In this document: positions 23,854-34,586 of the stretch, piece by piece
Layout of the letters: each line of letters starts with the position of its first letter
Numbering within the stretch: the stretch's first letter is position 1
Origin: Erythroxylum novogranatense
Taxonomy: Eukaryota; Streptophyta; Magnoliopsida; Malpighiales; Erythroxylaceae
Direction: 5' to 3'
Assembly: GCA_029891385.1 (NCBI GenBank)
Contig: CM057228.1
Span: 35,405,023-35,469,022, forward strand
DNA length: 64,000 bases
Program-made: the position numbers and the translations under genes
Notes under the pieces: model-generated
The model's database searches: none
What the model was told of the DNA's origin: nothing
Seen by the model: only the letters and a program-made list of their open reading frames with translations

Positions 23854-25349
23854 CTTTATGCATGCCAAGAATTTAAGAAGGCCATGGTTTAAATGCATCT
23901 GGATAATTTTGCCGGACTAGATGGCTTTGATACAACCTTTTATAAAAAGAAATTATAGGAGTTATTCTAGATATTTTTTTGGGCTTCCATGGATTGAATA
24001 GAGTTGGGTCAACATCCTATGTAGTTGAATGATAATATACTTATGTTAATTTTAAAATGCGATAAACCTTTATCTAAGCAGGATTTAAGGTTAATAGCTC
24101 TTTGTAACATATGGTACAAAGTAATGTCCAAGTCAGTGGCCAATTAATTAAAAAATATCCCCCTAAATTTTATTCTATCTCAAGTAAGAGTATTTTAAAC
24201 AATATTCTATTTGTTTTTAAATTACTCCATTTTTTAAAGTGTAAAAGAAAAGTTAAGGTATGTAATCTGGCTCTTAAAGTTGGTATTTGTAAGACTTATG
24301 ACCATGTATATTTGTCTTTCCTTTACATAATCCTTCTTAAATTAGCTTTTATGGAGACTTGGATTTATCTAATCAAGTTATTTGTCTCTTATGTTTAATT
24401 TTTATCAACTTTAATGGTGAATTACTGGCCTTGCTATTTGTCGTCATAGATTGCAGCAAGGCGATGCTTTTTCATTATATTTTTACATTTTTTGTACAAA
24501 ATAGATTTTTTAATATGTTTTTCAAATCTGATGGGAAGGAAGGATTCATAGATGCATTTATAGAGGTTCCCCTTTGATTTCATACGTGCTTTTTGCAAAT
24601 GATAACTTCTTCTTATTTAATACAATGAAAGATGAAGCTCATTATATGAAATTCACTTTAAAACAATATAGGGATGAAGGGTCAAGCCAATAATTTTTAG
24701 AAGTTAGGTAATTGTTAGTTCCAATAAGCTATCTTATTATATGAATTCTATTTTTTCCATCTTTGATGTACACACAAACCTTCAAGACAAAAAGTATCTT
24801 GACCATCCTTCTTTGAAAAGGAGACATAAGATGGTTGTTCTTTCATATATGAAAGAGAAAGTATATAATTAAGTAGCATCTTGGAGAATTAGATTATCTT
24901 CTAAGGCAAAGAAAGAGGTGGTCATTAAAATAGTGATCCAAATAATGTCTATTTATTGTATAAGAACTTTTCTGTTACTAATGTCCTTGTGTGATGAGAT
25001 TCAAAAAATTATAAATTATTTTTTAGGACATGAAACATAATGATTCACCAAAAATTAATTAGAAGTTAAGGAATAAGTTTTATGTGTATAAAGAATATGG
25101 TGGATTGAGTTTTCTTGATTTATATTCCTTTAAACTTACTATGTTGGCTAAGTAAGGATGGAGCCTCTTTCTCTATATAGATACTTTAATATCTTAAATC
25201 TTCAAAGTTATATATTATCCAAATGGTGGTTTAATGTTAGCCAACTTAAGTTATGATTTATGTTTTATTTAAAAAGTATCTTATCATCTTCCTATTTTGT
25301 AATAAGTGTATATATAGAAAGTGAGAGATGATAATCATATTTAGTTTTG
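23854..25349 (+). pseudogene. L1 LINE ORF2 fragment 2 (reverse transcriptase)
   Basis: This is decayed non-LTR reverse transcriptase. Recognisable pieces in order: GLDGFDTTFYKK (family PGPDGF..FYK), CDKPLSKQDLRLIALCN (family P..CRPISLCN), ILNNILFVFKLLHFLK (family ILDN..I..E..H), LALKVGICKTYDHV (family KLDISKAYDRV), LRQGDALSPYLF-like sequence near 24455, LFADD-like sequence near 24590 (FADDNFLFF), then KMVVLSYMKEKV..VASWR and YGGLSFLDLYSFKLTMLAK. Numerous frameshifts and stops interrupt it. It is cut at 25349 by the MULE-like element and resumes at 28753. Confidence 0.85.
25340..25349. repeat. Left target duplication of MULE-like element
   Basis: TTTAGTTTTG is repeated exactly at 28743-28752. 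Nine or ten bases is the Mutator size class; the exact length is ambiguous by one base because the element begins with G. Confidence 0.8.
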
Positions 25350-26065
25350 GTCTAAATGCCCAAATTTGGGCTAAACATTTTTTTGGTTTGATCAATTTAG
25401 GATCTAACATTATAACTTGCTCGATTAAGGTCTAAATGTTATTGAATCTAATATTAGGCTATTTTGAATGAAAATTTGAAAGTGTCATACATGTGCTGTT
25501 ACTATATATAAAAAAAGTTTTTGAAAAAGCCAGGTGGATTCCACATGGATTTTCATAAAAGATAAAAAAGAAAATCATTTGTTTTTTTTTTCAACCCTTT
25601 CCTTTCCTTTTCTCCGCGGCATCCCCATGAATCCCTCTGCTGTTACTATTCCCTTAAGCCTCCTCTCGTTTCTCTCATTCTCTCTCTCTGACTACAGAAT
25701 TCAAGCTTCTGTTAACTACATCTTTGGCCTTTGGTTTCATCATTCGTTTGATTTTCATGCTAAACAAAGATTTCTCATCCTTATTACTCAAAATTTTTGC
25801 TTTAATTTTTGAGTACCTGTTTGTTCAGTGCATGGTTTTCAAGCCTTTGATTAATTTAGCACATTGTATCTGTGGAGATTTCGTGATTAACAAAATTGAC
25901 CACTTGGATTCTCTTTCTTTCTCATTGTTTTGACCGAACAGGTTCTCTTTTCTTCTCATTGTTTTGACCGAAAACTTACATAGGTACTCAACAAAACAAA
26001 TGCTTTTTTTGGTTCAAATTCTAACTAAAAAACTGACCCATAAATTGAAATGAATGATTCTAATT
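25350..26065. repeat. Left long terminal inverted repeat of the MULE
   Basis: It matches the reverse complement of 28078-28742 with small gaps. One difference is a short direct duplication here (TTCTCATTGTTTTGACCGAA occurring twice, about 25917-25970) that the right repeat has only once. Short frames of 69-92 codons here, and their counterpart at the other end, follow from the repeat and are not genes. Confidence 0.75.
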
Positions 26066-27201
26066 ATGCTATTACAATTGAAGCTTAGTAATACCATAAT
26101 TAGCCCATTCTAGTTTGATGTGTGTCTCGTTGGGCAAAAGAACAAGGAGCACTTCCTTTTTGCGCTAGTTACTGGATTGAATTTTTGTATCAATATTGCA
26201 TTTGCCTTAGGTACTTAATTAGTGAAATAGAGTGAAAGGCAGTTGAATGATGGAAAATTAACTTTTTTAAAGTAGTTTTCTAATCCTGGTTTACAACTGG
26301 TGTCGAGGCTTCCAATAAATAGTTCTGTAAGAAGATGGGGACATATTCCAATTGAAACCATCTGCCACTAGAAGCTAGTTTAGGGGCATCTATAACCCAC
26401 TTTACTTGGTTCTATTCTGGAAGCTTCTTATCTGCTCTAACATACCATTTACAACCATTTATCTAGTTTGTACATATAGTGTTTCTAATGTTTACCGAAT
26501 GTCTAGAACCATTTCCTAGTATAAACTATGGATGCAGATTCCTATTACCATGAAGGGTGTTTATTGTCTTATAAATGTCTCGTTTGTTTGCTAGCTTTCT
26601 CTGTATTATTTTTGAGGAGTTAATGATCTTTAGTTCATGATGAATGCATTAACTAGCTTTTGATTACAACTCCTCTAGCCTCAATTAATTGTGTTGTTGA
26701 TGCATTGGGAATGGAAATTATACTAATTCATGGTCTTTTATTTTACTTTTCTGATGTACTTGTGATGATGACGATTTTAACTTAGATAAATCAATATAAA
26801 CACTTAAGATGATTGTTATTCTTTCTTGCTTCAAGCAAATCAAAACACTAATGAGGCATTTTTGAGATAAGTACATCATAATCATGCACAACAAGTTAAA
26901 GACTTGTGCTTTAATCATTCTTTTTCCAACAAAAAATTTGTAACTATCAAAAAAGGACTCAAAGGATGTTAATAAGGAGGTTCTTACAAGAAAAGTTATA
27001 GTAGTAGCATAAAAAGAATCAAAATTTGGTAGTGAAGATCCATTCTTTTATAAAAATTCTTAACTTAAACTTCATCTATGGTTTTCATTCTCTACATTAT
27101 ACAAATACTCCACAGTATTTCAACACAGAATAAATTTCATTCTTATAAGGGATTACCTAAGAAGAGAAAGGAAGGGGCTTTTGATTAAGGAACTTAATAT
27201 T

Positions 27202-27818
27202 TTAGACTTTTGTAGCTTCTATTGTGGTCTTAGCCTTACTGGCAACAATTTGTTCAAAAAGATCCCTTATTTTCAATTCTTTGATTGTTTAGAATAGACC
27301 TGTTCCATTGTTACTTTCAGGGAAATCAACATGCTTTAACATTTGTTGGGTCACTTCACTTAACTTGGTAGAGATGTTGCAAGTGGCTTTCAACATAAAT
27401 CTACTTATCTAATCTATCAAACTGTCCATCCATCTCTGAAACAAACACCTAAGATTGAACACACAAGAAAGAAAATAAAAACTTGCAAAAGTATAATTTG
27501 TTTTACTTTCCTCAGGTGCCAAGAAAAGAGGAAGTCCAAACTTATTCATTATGTTAACTCGAAACACTTTTCATATGGCTTGTAAAGGAGATCAATAAAG
27601 ATTCATGTTCAGAATTTTTAAAGTCGATACCTTATGTCCTTAGTATTGGGCCCATAATAGAACTTGATGTTGGGGTATTAGCAAGTAAGCTTCCTTCCAT
27701 AAGGTAGCCATGAGATGGTAGAGCCTTCATCGAATAGATAAATAGGGTTAAAGACGCTTCTTTCATTATCAACTTAACTTTTAGGATCTTCCCTTCATTG
27801 TCATATGGTATGATCAGG
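27202..27818 (-). pseudogene. Captured gene-like fragment with a possible intron (inside MULE)
   Basis: On the minus strand two blocks read like exons. Block 1 (27818 to about 27555) gives KILKVKLIMKEASLTLFIYS, SHGYLMEGSLLANTPTSSSI, one stop, then GIDFKNSEHESLLISF. Block 2 (27435 to 27202) follows a TTGTTTCAG acceptor-like site and gives ATCNISTKLSEVTQQMLKHV, DFPESNNGTGLF, one stop, TIKELKIRDLFEQIVASKAK, then TTIEATKV and a stop. The composition is ordinary for a soluble plant protein, unlike the surrounding sequence. I do not recognise the family. A MULE with exon-intron host sequence and no transposase fits the Pack-MULE type; this is inference from translation by eye. Confidence 0.4.
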
Positions 27819-28077
27819 GTTGGCAGAACTTTTATAACAGCATTAACATATTGCTTTTATGGATCCATAACCAGGTCATATATGAAGAAACATAACTATG
27901 TCGCACACCATTGTCATAAGCAACATAAGAATCCATATGAAGTTAATTAGGAAGCCTTCGTCTAGAAGAAAAAGTGTTATTAATATCAATCCACTTCATT
28001 GTTTAAGAAGAGTCAATTATTAAAATGATACTAATATAAGCATCAAAATCTAGTTTGCGAGCTTCAATGCTAGCTTT

Positions 28078-28742
28078 GTTAGAATCATTCATTTTGATTT
28101 ATAAGTCGATTTTTCTAACTAAAATCTAACCAGAAAAAAAACATTTGTTTTGTTGAATACCCATATGAGTTTCCGAACAAAACAATGAGAAGGAAACATA
28201 ACCCAAGTAGTCAATTTTGTTAGTCACAAAATCTTTAACAGATACAATGTGCTAAATTAATCAAAAACTAAAAAAAAGCATACATTGAATGAACAAGTAC
28301 TCAAAAATCAAAGAAAAAGGCTAAGCAACAGTAATGGGAATCTTTGGTTTGCATGAAAATCAAACGAGTGATGAAACTAAAGGCCAAAGAAGTAGTTGGC
28401 AGAAGCCTGAAATATGTAATCAGAGAAAGAGAAATAAGAGGGGGCTTAAGGGAATAGTAACAACAGAGGGATTCATGGGGATGTTGTAGAGGAAAGGAAA
28501 GGAAAGGGTTGAAGAAAAACAAATCATTTTTTTAATGAAAATCCACGTGGAATCCACTTGATCTCTTCAAACACTTTTTATATATAGTAGCGACATGTGT
28601 ATGGAACTTCTAAATTTTTGTTCAAAATAACCTAATATTGAGCAGACATGATAACGTTTAAATCTTCATTGGGCAAGTTATAATGTTAGACCCTAAACTG
28701 ATCAAACACAAAAACATTTGGCCCAAGTTTGGGCATTTAGCC
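28078..28742. repeat. Right long terminal inverted repeat of the MULE
   Basis: Inverted partner of 25350-26065. Confidence 0.75.
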
Positions 28743-28752
28743 TTTAGTTTTG

Positions 28753-29340
28753 TGATAATTATTGGTTAAGGAATGATCACAATTTTAGAATTATAATTTC
28801 TAGTTTGAAAGATTTTATAGATTCTATGATTCTTCACTTCAAGAATTGGGATGTGGAATTATATGAACTTGTTTAGGAAGGACACATACCATGTTAAATG
28901 TTGTCATTAAGTTGTTTGTGGTATGAAGGGCTACAAATGAGAACTTGAGATTAAATGAGAATCAGTTGTGTCTTTGGATGCTAAATATCCATACCAAAGT
29001 TAAGCACTCCATTTACAGTTTGCTTCATAATTGTCTACCTACATGATCAGATTTGGTATGCGTGGGTTACAAATGTACTCTTTCTATGTTTGTTGTCATG
29101 TAGAAACTAAAGACATCATTTATGTATTTTTCAATGTTCAGGTGCAAAAAAGTTGCTTTGATGTAGGTTTTACATTGGATGCTAATGTGATTGGATTGGT
29201 TTAAATTTGAATTTTTGGTTTATTATCTTTATCCTCTTTGAATTTGATAACCTATTTATGTATTGATCCTATAGGGTATTACAAAATTCTAAAATGATTC
29301 CCTTTAGAGAAATGATTTATTTCTTCATAAGCCACAATCT
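28753..29340 (+). pseudogene. L1 LINE ORF2 fragment 3 (C-terminal, zf-RVT-like)
   Basis: The LINE resumes after the MULE: NHIKFWSDNWL-like context gives way to SLKDFIDSMILHFKNWDVEL, then near 28990-29180 IYSLLHNCLPT..SDLV, a CTLSM region and FMYFSMFRCKKVA. The last pieces resemble the zinc-binding zf-RVT tail of plant L1 ORF2 (K.L...LPT...L..R...C..C...ET..H.F..C..A). Frames are broken throughout. The 3' end is not sharply defined; I see no clear poly(A) tail or target duplication. Confidence 0.6.
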
Positions 29341-29404
29341 TTAGTTTTTAGAGCAATAAAAGCCAACCGAGTAGGTAGAAAGTGTGACTAGTCTTTAACT
29401 CACT

Positions 29405-29572
29405 CACATGTTTTAGAAATTCATTGACAAATTCTAATAATTGATGTTTTAAGATGCAATGTGGACATTATGATGTTTAGATTTATTTCACGTGTTTTAG
29501 AAATTCATTGACAAATTATAATAATTGATGTTTTAAAATGCAATATGGACACTATGATGTTTAGATTATTTT
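29405..29572. repeat. 84-bp tandem duplication
   Basis: Two head-to-tail copies begin CACATGTTTTAGAAATTCAT (29405) and CACGTGTTTTAGAAATTCAT (29489), with a handful of substitutions between them. Nothing coding is seen in it. Confidence 0.85.
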
Positions 29573-30216
29573 TAAATTAATGATATTTTCATATTAAAAA
29601 TAAAGTTAATTTGTGATAGATTTCACAACTATACCTAATACTCTTCTAAAAAAGGCTAAAGATGTAACGTTATGGTTAGTTTGTGGTAAAACACTTAAAT
29701 AAACTATGAATGAACAAAAAATTAGATAGAATTAAATTTCAACATGTTATGTATTAACTTAAAATTGGCGTGGTTCGAGTTTTATATTTTTCAATATGTA
29801 TAGGTTTCGCTATGCCATGTGACATCCATATGGTATATCTACTTTTCAAAAACAAAATGCAACTACCCTTAGTGTTTCAAGCATCATTGACCATCATCTT
29901 CTCTGTTACTAATAAAAAGGGTAGCACTTGATGGGACATTATTGGTAGAGACACCATTAGAAGAAAAAAATGTATTTAGTTATCTAATTTAATTGTTCCA
30001 GCAGTTTTAAGAAAAAAATCCATATATTGAATTGCAATCTTGGAAAAGAATCAATATGATGGTTCAAATGGTGAATCAAAGCCAAAACCTAAATCTGTTA
30101 GAAGGAGATTGTCTAATGTAAGTGGATATCATGTTCTTGAAGATAATATTAGTGTTGGAAGTCCACTAAAGTGGCCCAAAAACGTGAAAACTCTAATGAT
30201 AATGCTAAAAATCACT
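29573..30216 (+). other. Unassigned segment with a small exon-like frame
   Basis: The first part is AT-rich with nothing recognised. From 30040 a frame begins MEKNQYDGSNGESKPKPKSV, then RRRLSNVSGYHVLEDNISVG and SPLKWPKNVK, before it runs into the LTR at 30222. The basic, Ser/Pro-rich composition could be an exon of a host gene cut by the LTR insertion, but no family is recognised and the left limit is unclear. Confidence 0.25.
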
Positions 30217-30967
30217 AAAAATGTTGGACCTCGTTCCCAGAGCCCAACTTCCGGAGTCCTGAAACCTTGTGCTTATTACCTTGCAGGGTCATTAGCTGTC
30301 ACTCCACAATCGTGGTGAGCGCACACTAATTTTTCCACCAAAATCAAAAGTTGACTTATTCATACAAATTGTAGCTTTTAAGTCTCTAATTTTCTTTGAA
30401 GCAAAAATCATCTCAATTGGGGCTCTATAGCTCAAGATATGCTTAAAAAGCCTAAGTATGCTCATGCCCCAAACATGCTCTCCTAACCGACCTCTCACTT
30501 ACTTTAATGCAAACTTTCTCAATTCAACTTCAAATGATACAAATTTTTATGTAGAGAAAGATATATTTCTTAGGAATCTATTGGTCCAAGAGTCACCTCA
30601 ATTGGAGGTCGGATAAGGAGTTATGCCCAAAAGAATGGACTATGTTGACATCCTAAATCAATTTGAACCTCTCTTGGAGCGATCACCATAATGTTCAATA
30701 TAGAAGTCGGATTGAGTTCGTTTTTGGACCATTAGAAAGAAGACATCTAGACCTACAACTCTCATGAAGACCACAAAAAGCTATTCGGCCTCTAACCATG
30801 TCAACAATCATCATTCTTTCCCGTGAATGTCCGTTAAACAGACATGCATCGAGCTTAGGAGGCCAAAATGACCCCGAGAATGTAACGAACATAGACGGGC
30901 CAAAGGGTGTTTTTCCACCCGAGAAGGTCCGTTAAACAGACATCCATGTCCGTTTAACGGACATTGG

Positions 30968-32150
30968 TGTAAGCGATCTAGAAGGGGGGTTGAATAGATC
31001 TTTAAAATTCTTTGAAAATTTCTACAATAAAATCAGAAGTTAATTCACACAATAGTAATTTAAACAAATTTAAATACAAAGAGTAGGGAAGAAGATCAAA
31101 CACTGTTTTTATAGAGGTTCGGTGCTAAGACCTACGTCCTCTACCTAAGCTCTCACTTAGGATTTTGCAAACCACTTTATTACACACTTTGTAGTTCAGT
31201 GTAAACTCTTACAATCCCGCTTGATTTCTGACTCAAGCTACCTTTACACTTGATTTGTCTTCCGGCACAAATCTTACCAATACCGCTTGATTTCCGGCTC
31301 AAGCAACCTTTACAGATGATTTGTCTTCCGGCATAAATCCTACCAAAAATACTTGATTTTCGCCTGTTACCTCACACGTGACCTTTCACTAGTCACCAAT
31401 TTGTAAAGAAATAGGATAAAGATCTAAGAACAAGTGCTCAATACAAATGTAAATAAAGTAAGAATAATGATGAACAATTTGGAGCAAGATAAGAGTATTT
31501 TGGCTTGTATAACTTGTGTATATTCTTCATCAATCATCCACCCTTTATATAAGAAGAAATATAGCTGTTGGGACTTATTCTAGCCGTTGCTAGATTGAAA
31601 TGACCGTTCCTTAATAATCTCCTTCCATTTTGGCTAATTGGACCGTTGGAATTAATGTGTTGTACCCATAAGTCGACTTGTCGAGTTGTATAAGTCGACT
31701 TGTGACCATAAGTCGACTTGTCGAGTTGTATAAGTCGACTTGTGACAACATTTTACGTAAACTTGCATCTCCGCTCTTCTATAAGTCGACTTGTGATGTG
31801 TAAGTCGACTTGTGGTCCACGATAAGTCGACTTGTATGTCTTGTTAGTCAACTTGTGTTGACATATCTTCATATATTAGTTGACATATGATGTTCTAGTC
31901 GACTTATGTAAGCTTCAACGGTAATATCCACTCAAATCTTCTATAATCTTCATTATTTAAGCCTCTTTCACTTATAGGAAACTTCCATCTTGATTCTTTA
32001 ATGATTAAACACTTGCCCATCTTGATTTGTACAATTCTTTCATTGAATATCAATCCCAAAATACTGAAACAATTTCTTAACCAATTCTATACATTTTATT
32101 ATTATCAAAACATAAGTGGAATTAATTTGTCAACCACCATTGGTCCAACA
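30968..32150 (-). repeat. Copia LTR (3' LTR on minus strand)
   Basis: It begins TGTAAGCGATC and ends TTGGTCCAACA. It contains seven perfect copies of the palindrome AAGTCGACTT (31670, 31692, 31710, 31732, 31783, 31802, 31824). It matches 34587-35746 closely, but its outermost 20 bases differ (TGTAAGCGATC against TGTAGTTTATA). Confidence 0.9.
31670..31833. repeat. Array of AAGTCGACTT palindromes
   Basis: Seven perfect 10-base palindromes, each usually within ATAAGTCGACTTGTG, are spaced 18-51 bases apart, with imperfect relatives to about 31902. The other LTR has six (35284-35433). Four more related copies lie in the internal tail (32764-32868). The spacing is irregular, so this is not a simple satellite. 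Confidence 0.85.
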
Positions 32151-32984
32151 ATCTCCCCCTTTTTGATAATGACAAAATACTTAGAAATTGTTTAAGAAAT
32201 GAAAACAAAGAAAAATTGATCAAGGTTTTATACCTTGTCATTTTGGTTAGAAGTCTCCCTCAATCATATAAATCATTGAATTTTAATAACCTTGAAAATA
32301 AATTAAAATTTTAACAAACTCCCTTAATCAAATAACTAATGAATATCCAATTTCTCATTTTCTCCCCTTTTGTCATAATCAAAACAACTAATACAAACCA
32401 ACAATAGATGAAATATGGCAATCACATTAAATAGAGAAACAAGTCATCAAATACAAATAGTCTCAATTAGCAAGCAAATACAAATGATATGAAATGTTGG
32501 TCTTGGCTAGATACAAAAATCATCATGGTGGAGAAACATCATCATGAATAAATCTCAAAAGTAGAAGAGAATATGTTTTCGGAGATTTTAGGAAAAAGAG
32601 AATTTTTGAAGAAGACCCAGATAACTTATATTCGACTGGCAGTTCATAAGCAAACACAAAGAAAATGTAGAGTCATAACATAACAATCCAATAATTAATA
32701 CAAATATCAGAGAGTCATAAGAAGCACCACACACTTGAAATAGCATAAGAATCCGTGTAGACATAAGTCGACTTGTTTACCTCCATAAGTCGACTTATCC
32801 TGAAATTTCTTCATTCCCAAAGGTTGTGTATATCATAGGTCGACTTATTGACCCACATAAGTCGACTTTGTTGTTGTCTCTACTCATATGCTTTGAACTT
32901 CCACTATCAGTGTACTATGTGCTTGGTGGATCTTCATTCCTTGCTTGTACCTACAACTGCAACATCCTTTCTTTTCATTGGTAC
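32151..32984 (-). other. Copia non-coding tail
   Basis: These 830 bases lie between the gag stop and the 3' LTR. I find no coding sequence, only the polypurine tract at the left end and related AAGTCGACTT-type palindromes near 32764, 32786, 32838 and 32859. Confidence 0.6.
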
Positions 32985-34561
32985 CTAAGCCATCTTGGGT
33001 CCATTTTGGTTAGTCATATAAAACACATTAGGTGGTGTTGTACCTTTAATCACCCAAATTTTCTTAACTTTGATACATCTCCTAATAGTTTTACATGCAA
33101 TTTCTATATGAACATCTTTCAAGCATCTAGCACATTGAGCAACTTTTCCATCCTTGGTAAATTTGGAAATTAAAGAACAATCTCTATTATAAGGATCATA
33201 TCCCAAACCATGTTTAGAAATAGAATATCTTTGTAAAGACAACATCTCTTCAAACTTTGCATTTCCACCAGCAAATTTTCCAACCACATAAGAAAACTCC
33301 TTTCTAAGTCTATCAAGCTCACAAATAAGATTTTCCTTTTCAACAAGACATGCAGAATGATTTTCCTTAGGACTATCTAAATCATCAATAGTCTCATGTA
33401 AGGCACTATTTTCAGCAACCAATTCTCTTATTTTCTTTCTCAATTTCTTGTTGATTTCAATAGCTTCTTCAAAATCAATTTGCAAAGCATTAAAAGAATC
33501 TATAAGATCTTGATCAAAGAAAGTTACCTCATCTTCATCATCACTTGTTGAGGAGCTATTGGCCATAAGCGCTAGGTTGTTTTCATCATTGCTTTGATAT
33601 GCTTCATCATCATCACTCCACGTGGCTATAAGGTTAGCTTTCTTTTTCCCTTTGTCATTTTTCTAGAGATTTGAATTTTTCTTTTCTTGATAGCCTTTAG
33701 ACCTTCTTTCTATAGTATACTTCTTCGTTTCTCCATTTCTTCCGCCACTTAATTCTTTTCTTTGATTTTTGAGAAGTCCCTTGAACTTCCTTAAATTTCT
33801 AGCGTACATAGCTATTTCTTCGTCTTCCTCGTCTTCATCTATTTCCTCATCACTTTCATCAACAAAAGAAGTGTTAGCTTTAAAAGCAATTGATTTTTGT
33901 GACTTACCTCTACCTCCTCTTGATTTGAGAATGATCTCATAGTTGATGAGTGATCCCACCAAGGCGTTGAATTCCAAGTGATTAAGATCCTTGGACTCCA
34001 TAATAGCGGTGACTTGTGAATCTCATTCTTTCGATAGAGAGCGAAGAATCTTCTTCACCTTCTTGCTATCCGTCATGTGCTTTCCAAGATTTCCTAATTC
34101 ATTGATAATTTCTACAAAACGATCAAGCATATTGGAAATAGACTCACCTTCTTTCATGACAAACATTTCATAGTCATGGAGAAGCATGTTAATCTTTGTT
34201 TCCCGGACTTGGTTGGTTCCTTCATGGGTGATGCGTAGTCTTTCTCACATTTCTTTACGTTGGTACACGAAAGTTAACTCGGTTTCTTTCCTCAACCGTG
34301 AGAGCTTAATAGATTAGCTTCATCGCTTTAGCGTTGATGTAGGCTTGCCTCCAAATCATTGTCGTCGATTCCAAATTCGCTTTTAACTCACCATTTTCTT
34401 TTAACGGTGGTTGTGGATCAAGATAATTATCTTCCAATATTCTACTCCTTGCTAATGATGTGGTACTTCATAGGATTTTTCCAAGAAGAATAATTAGTAC
34501 CATTAAATAAAGGAGGGCGATTATTAGTATTACCTTCTTTCGCTAAGTTATCAGGTGCCAT
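32985..34561 (-). pseudogene. Copia gag (UBN2-type) remnant
   Basis: The start is ATG at 34561, about 25 bases after the LTR. Minus-strand pieces in order: MAPDNL..RPPLFNGTNYSSW (the usual Copia gag N-terminus), HDYEMFVMKEGESISNMLDR and KILRSL (UBN2 domain, with HDYE.F.M..GESI), MESKDLNHLEFNALVGSLIN, an acidic stretch, then a long charged coiled-coil-like segment from about 33530. Near its end CARCLKDVHIEIAC keeps the CX2CX4HX4C spacing of a zinc knuckle, followed by KKIWVIKGT, and it stops at TNQNGPKMA. The first zinc knuckle position (around 33670-33720) reads TIERRSKGYQEKKN, with all four metal ligands lost. Several stops and frameshifts make it non-functional. Confidence 0.85.
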
Positions 34562-34573
34562 CCCTGATACTTC

Positions 34574-34586
34574 GCTCGATACCAAT
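34574..34586 (-). other. Copia primer binding site (altered)
   Basis: On the minus strand the LTR end ACTACA is followed by ATTGGTATCGAGC, the initiator-Met tRNA complement with CAGAG read as CGAG, the same change seen in both LARD families. Confidence 0.75.

Larger units (their letters stand above)
25350..28742. mobile_element. MULE-like transposon with long inverted repeats
   Basis: A 3.39 kb element starts GTCTAAATGCCCAAA and ends in the complement (TTTGGGCATTTAGCC), between identical 9-10 base duplications. Its inverted repeats are about 0.7 kb (25350-26065 and 28078-28742); for example the CAACAAAACAAATG segment near 25990 returns inverted near 28140. Long inverted repeats plus a 9-10 base duplication point to Mutator-like elements. 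No MURA-type transposase is visible, so it is non-autonomous. The central 2 kb holds a gene-like fragment on the minus strand. It sits inside a dead LINE, so it arrived after the LINE. Confidence 0.75.

Noticed and set aside
25534..25933. Two overlapping small frames near the left end of the MULE
   Set aside because: A related frame lies inverted at 28301-28522 because both sit in the terminal inverted repeat; no protein family is recognised.
31660..31840. CRISPR-like array of AAGTCGACTT units
   Set aside because: Repeats are only 10-15 bases, spacing is irregular, the setting is a plant Copia LTR, and no cas genes exist.
33663..34001. Treating the two long minus-strand frames in the Copia element as two separate genes
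   Set aside because: They are consecutive parts of one gag, separated by a stop, with further gag pieces upstream to 34561.
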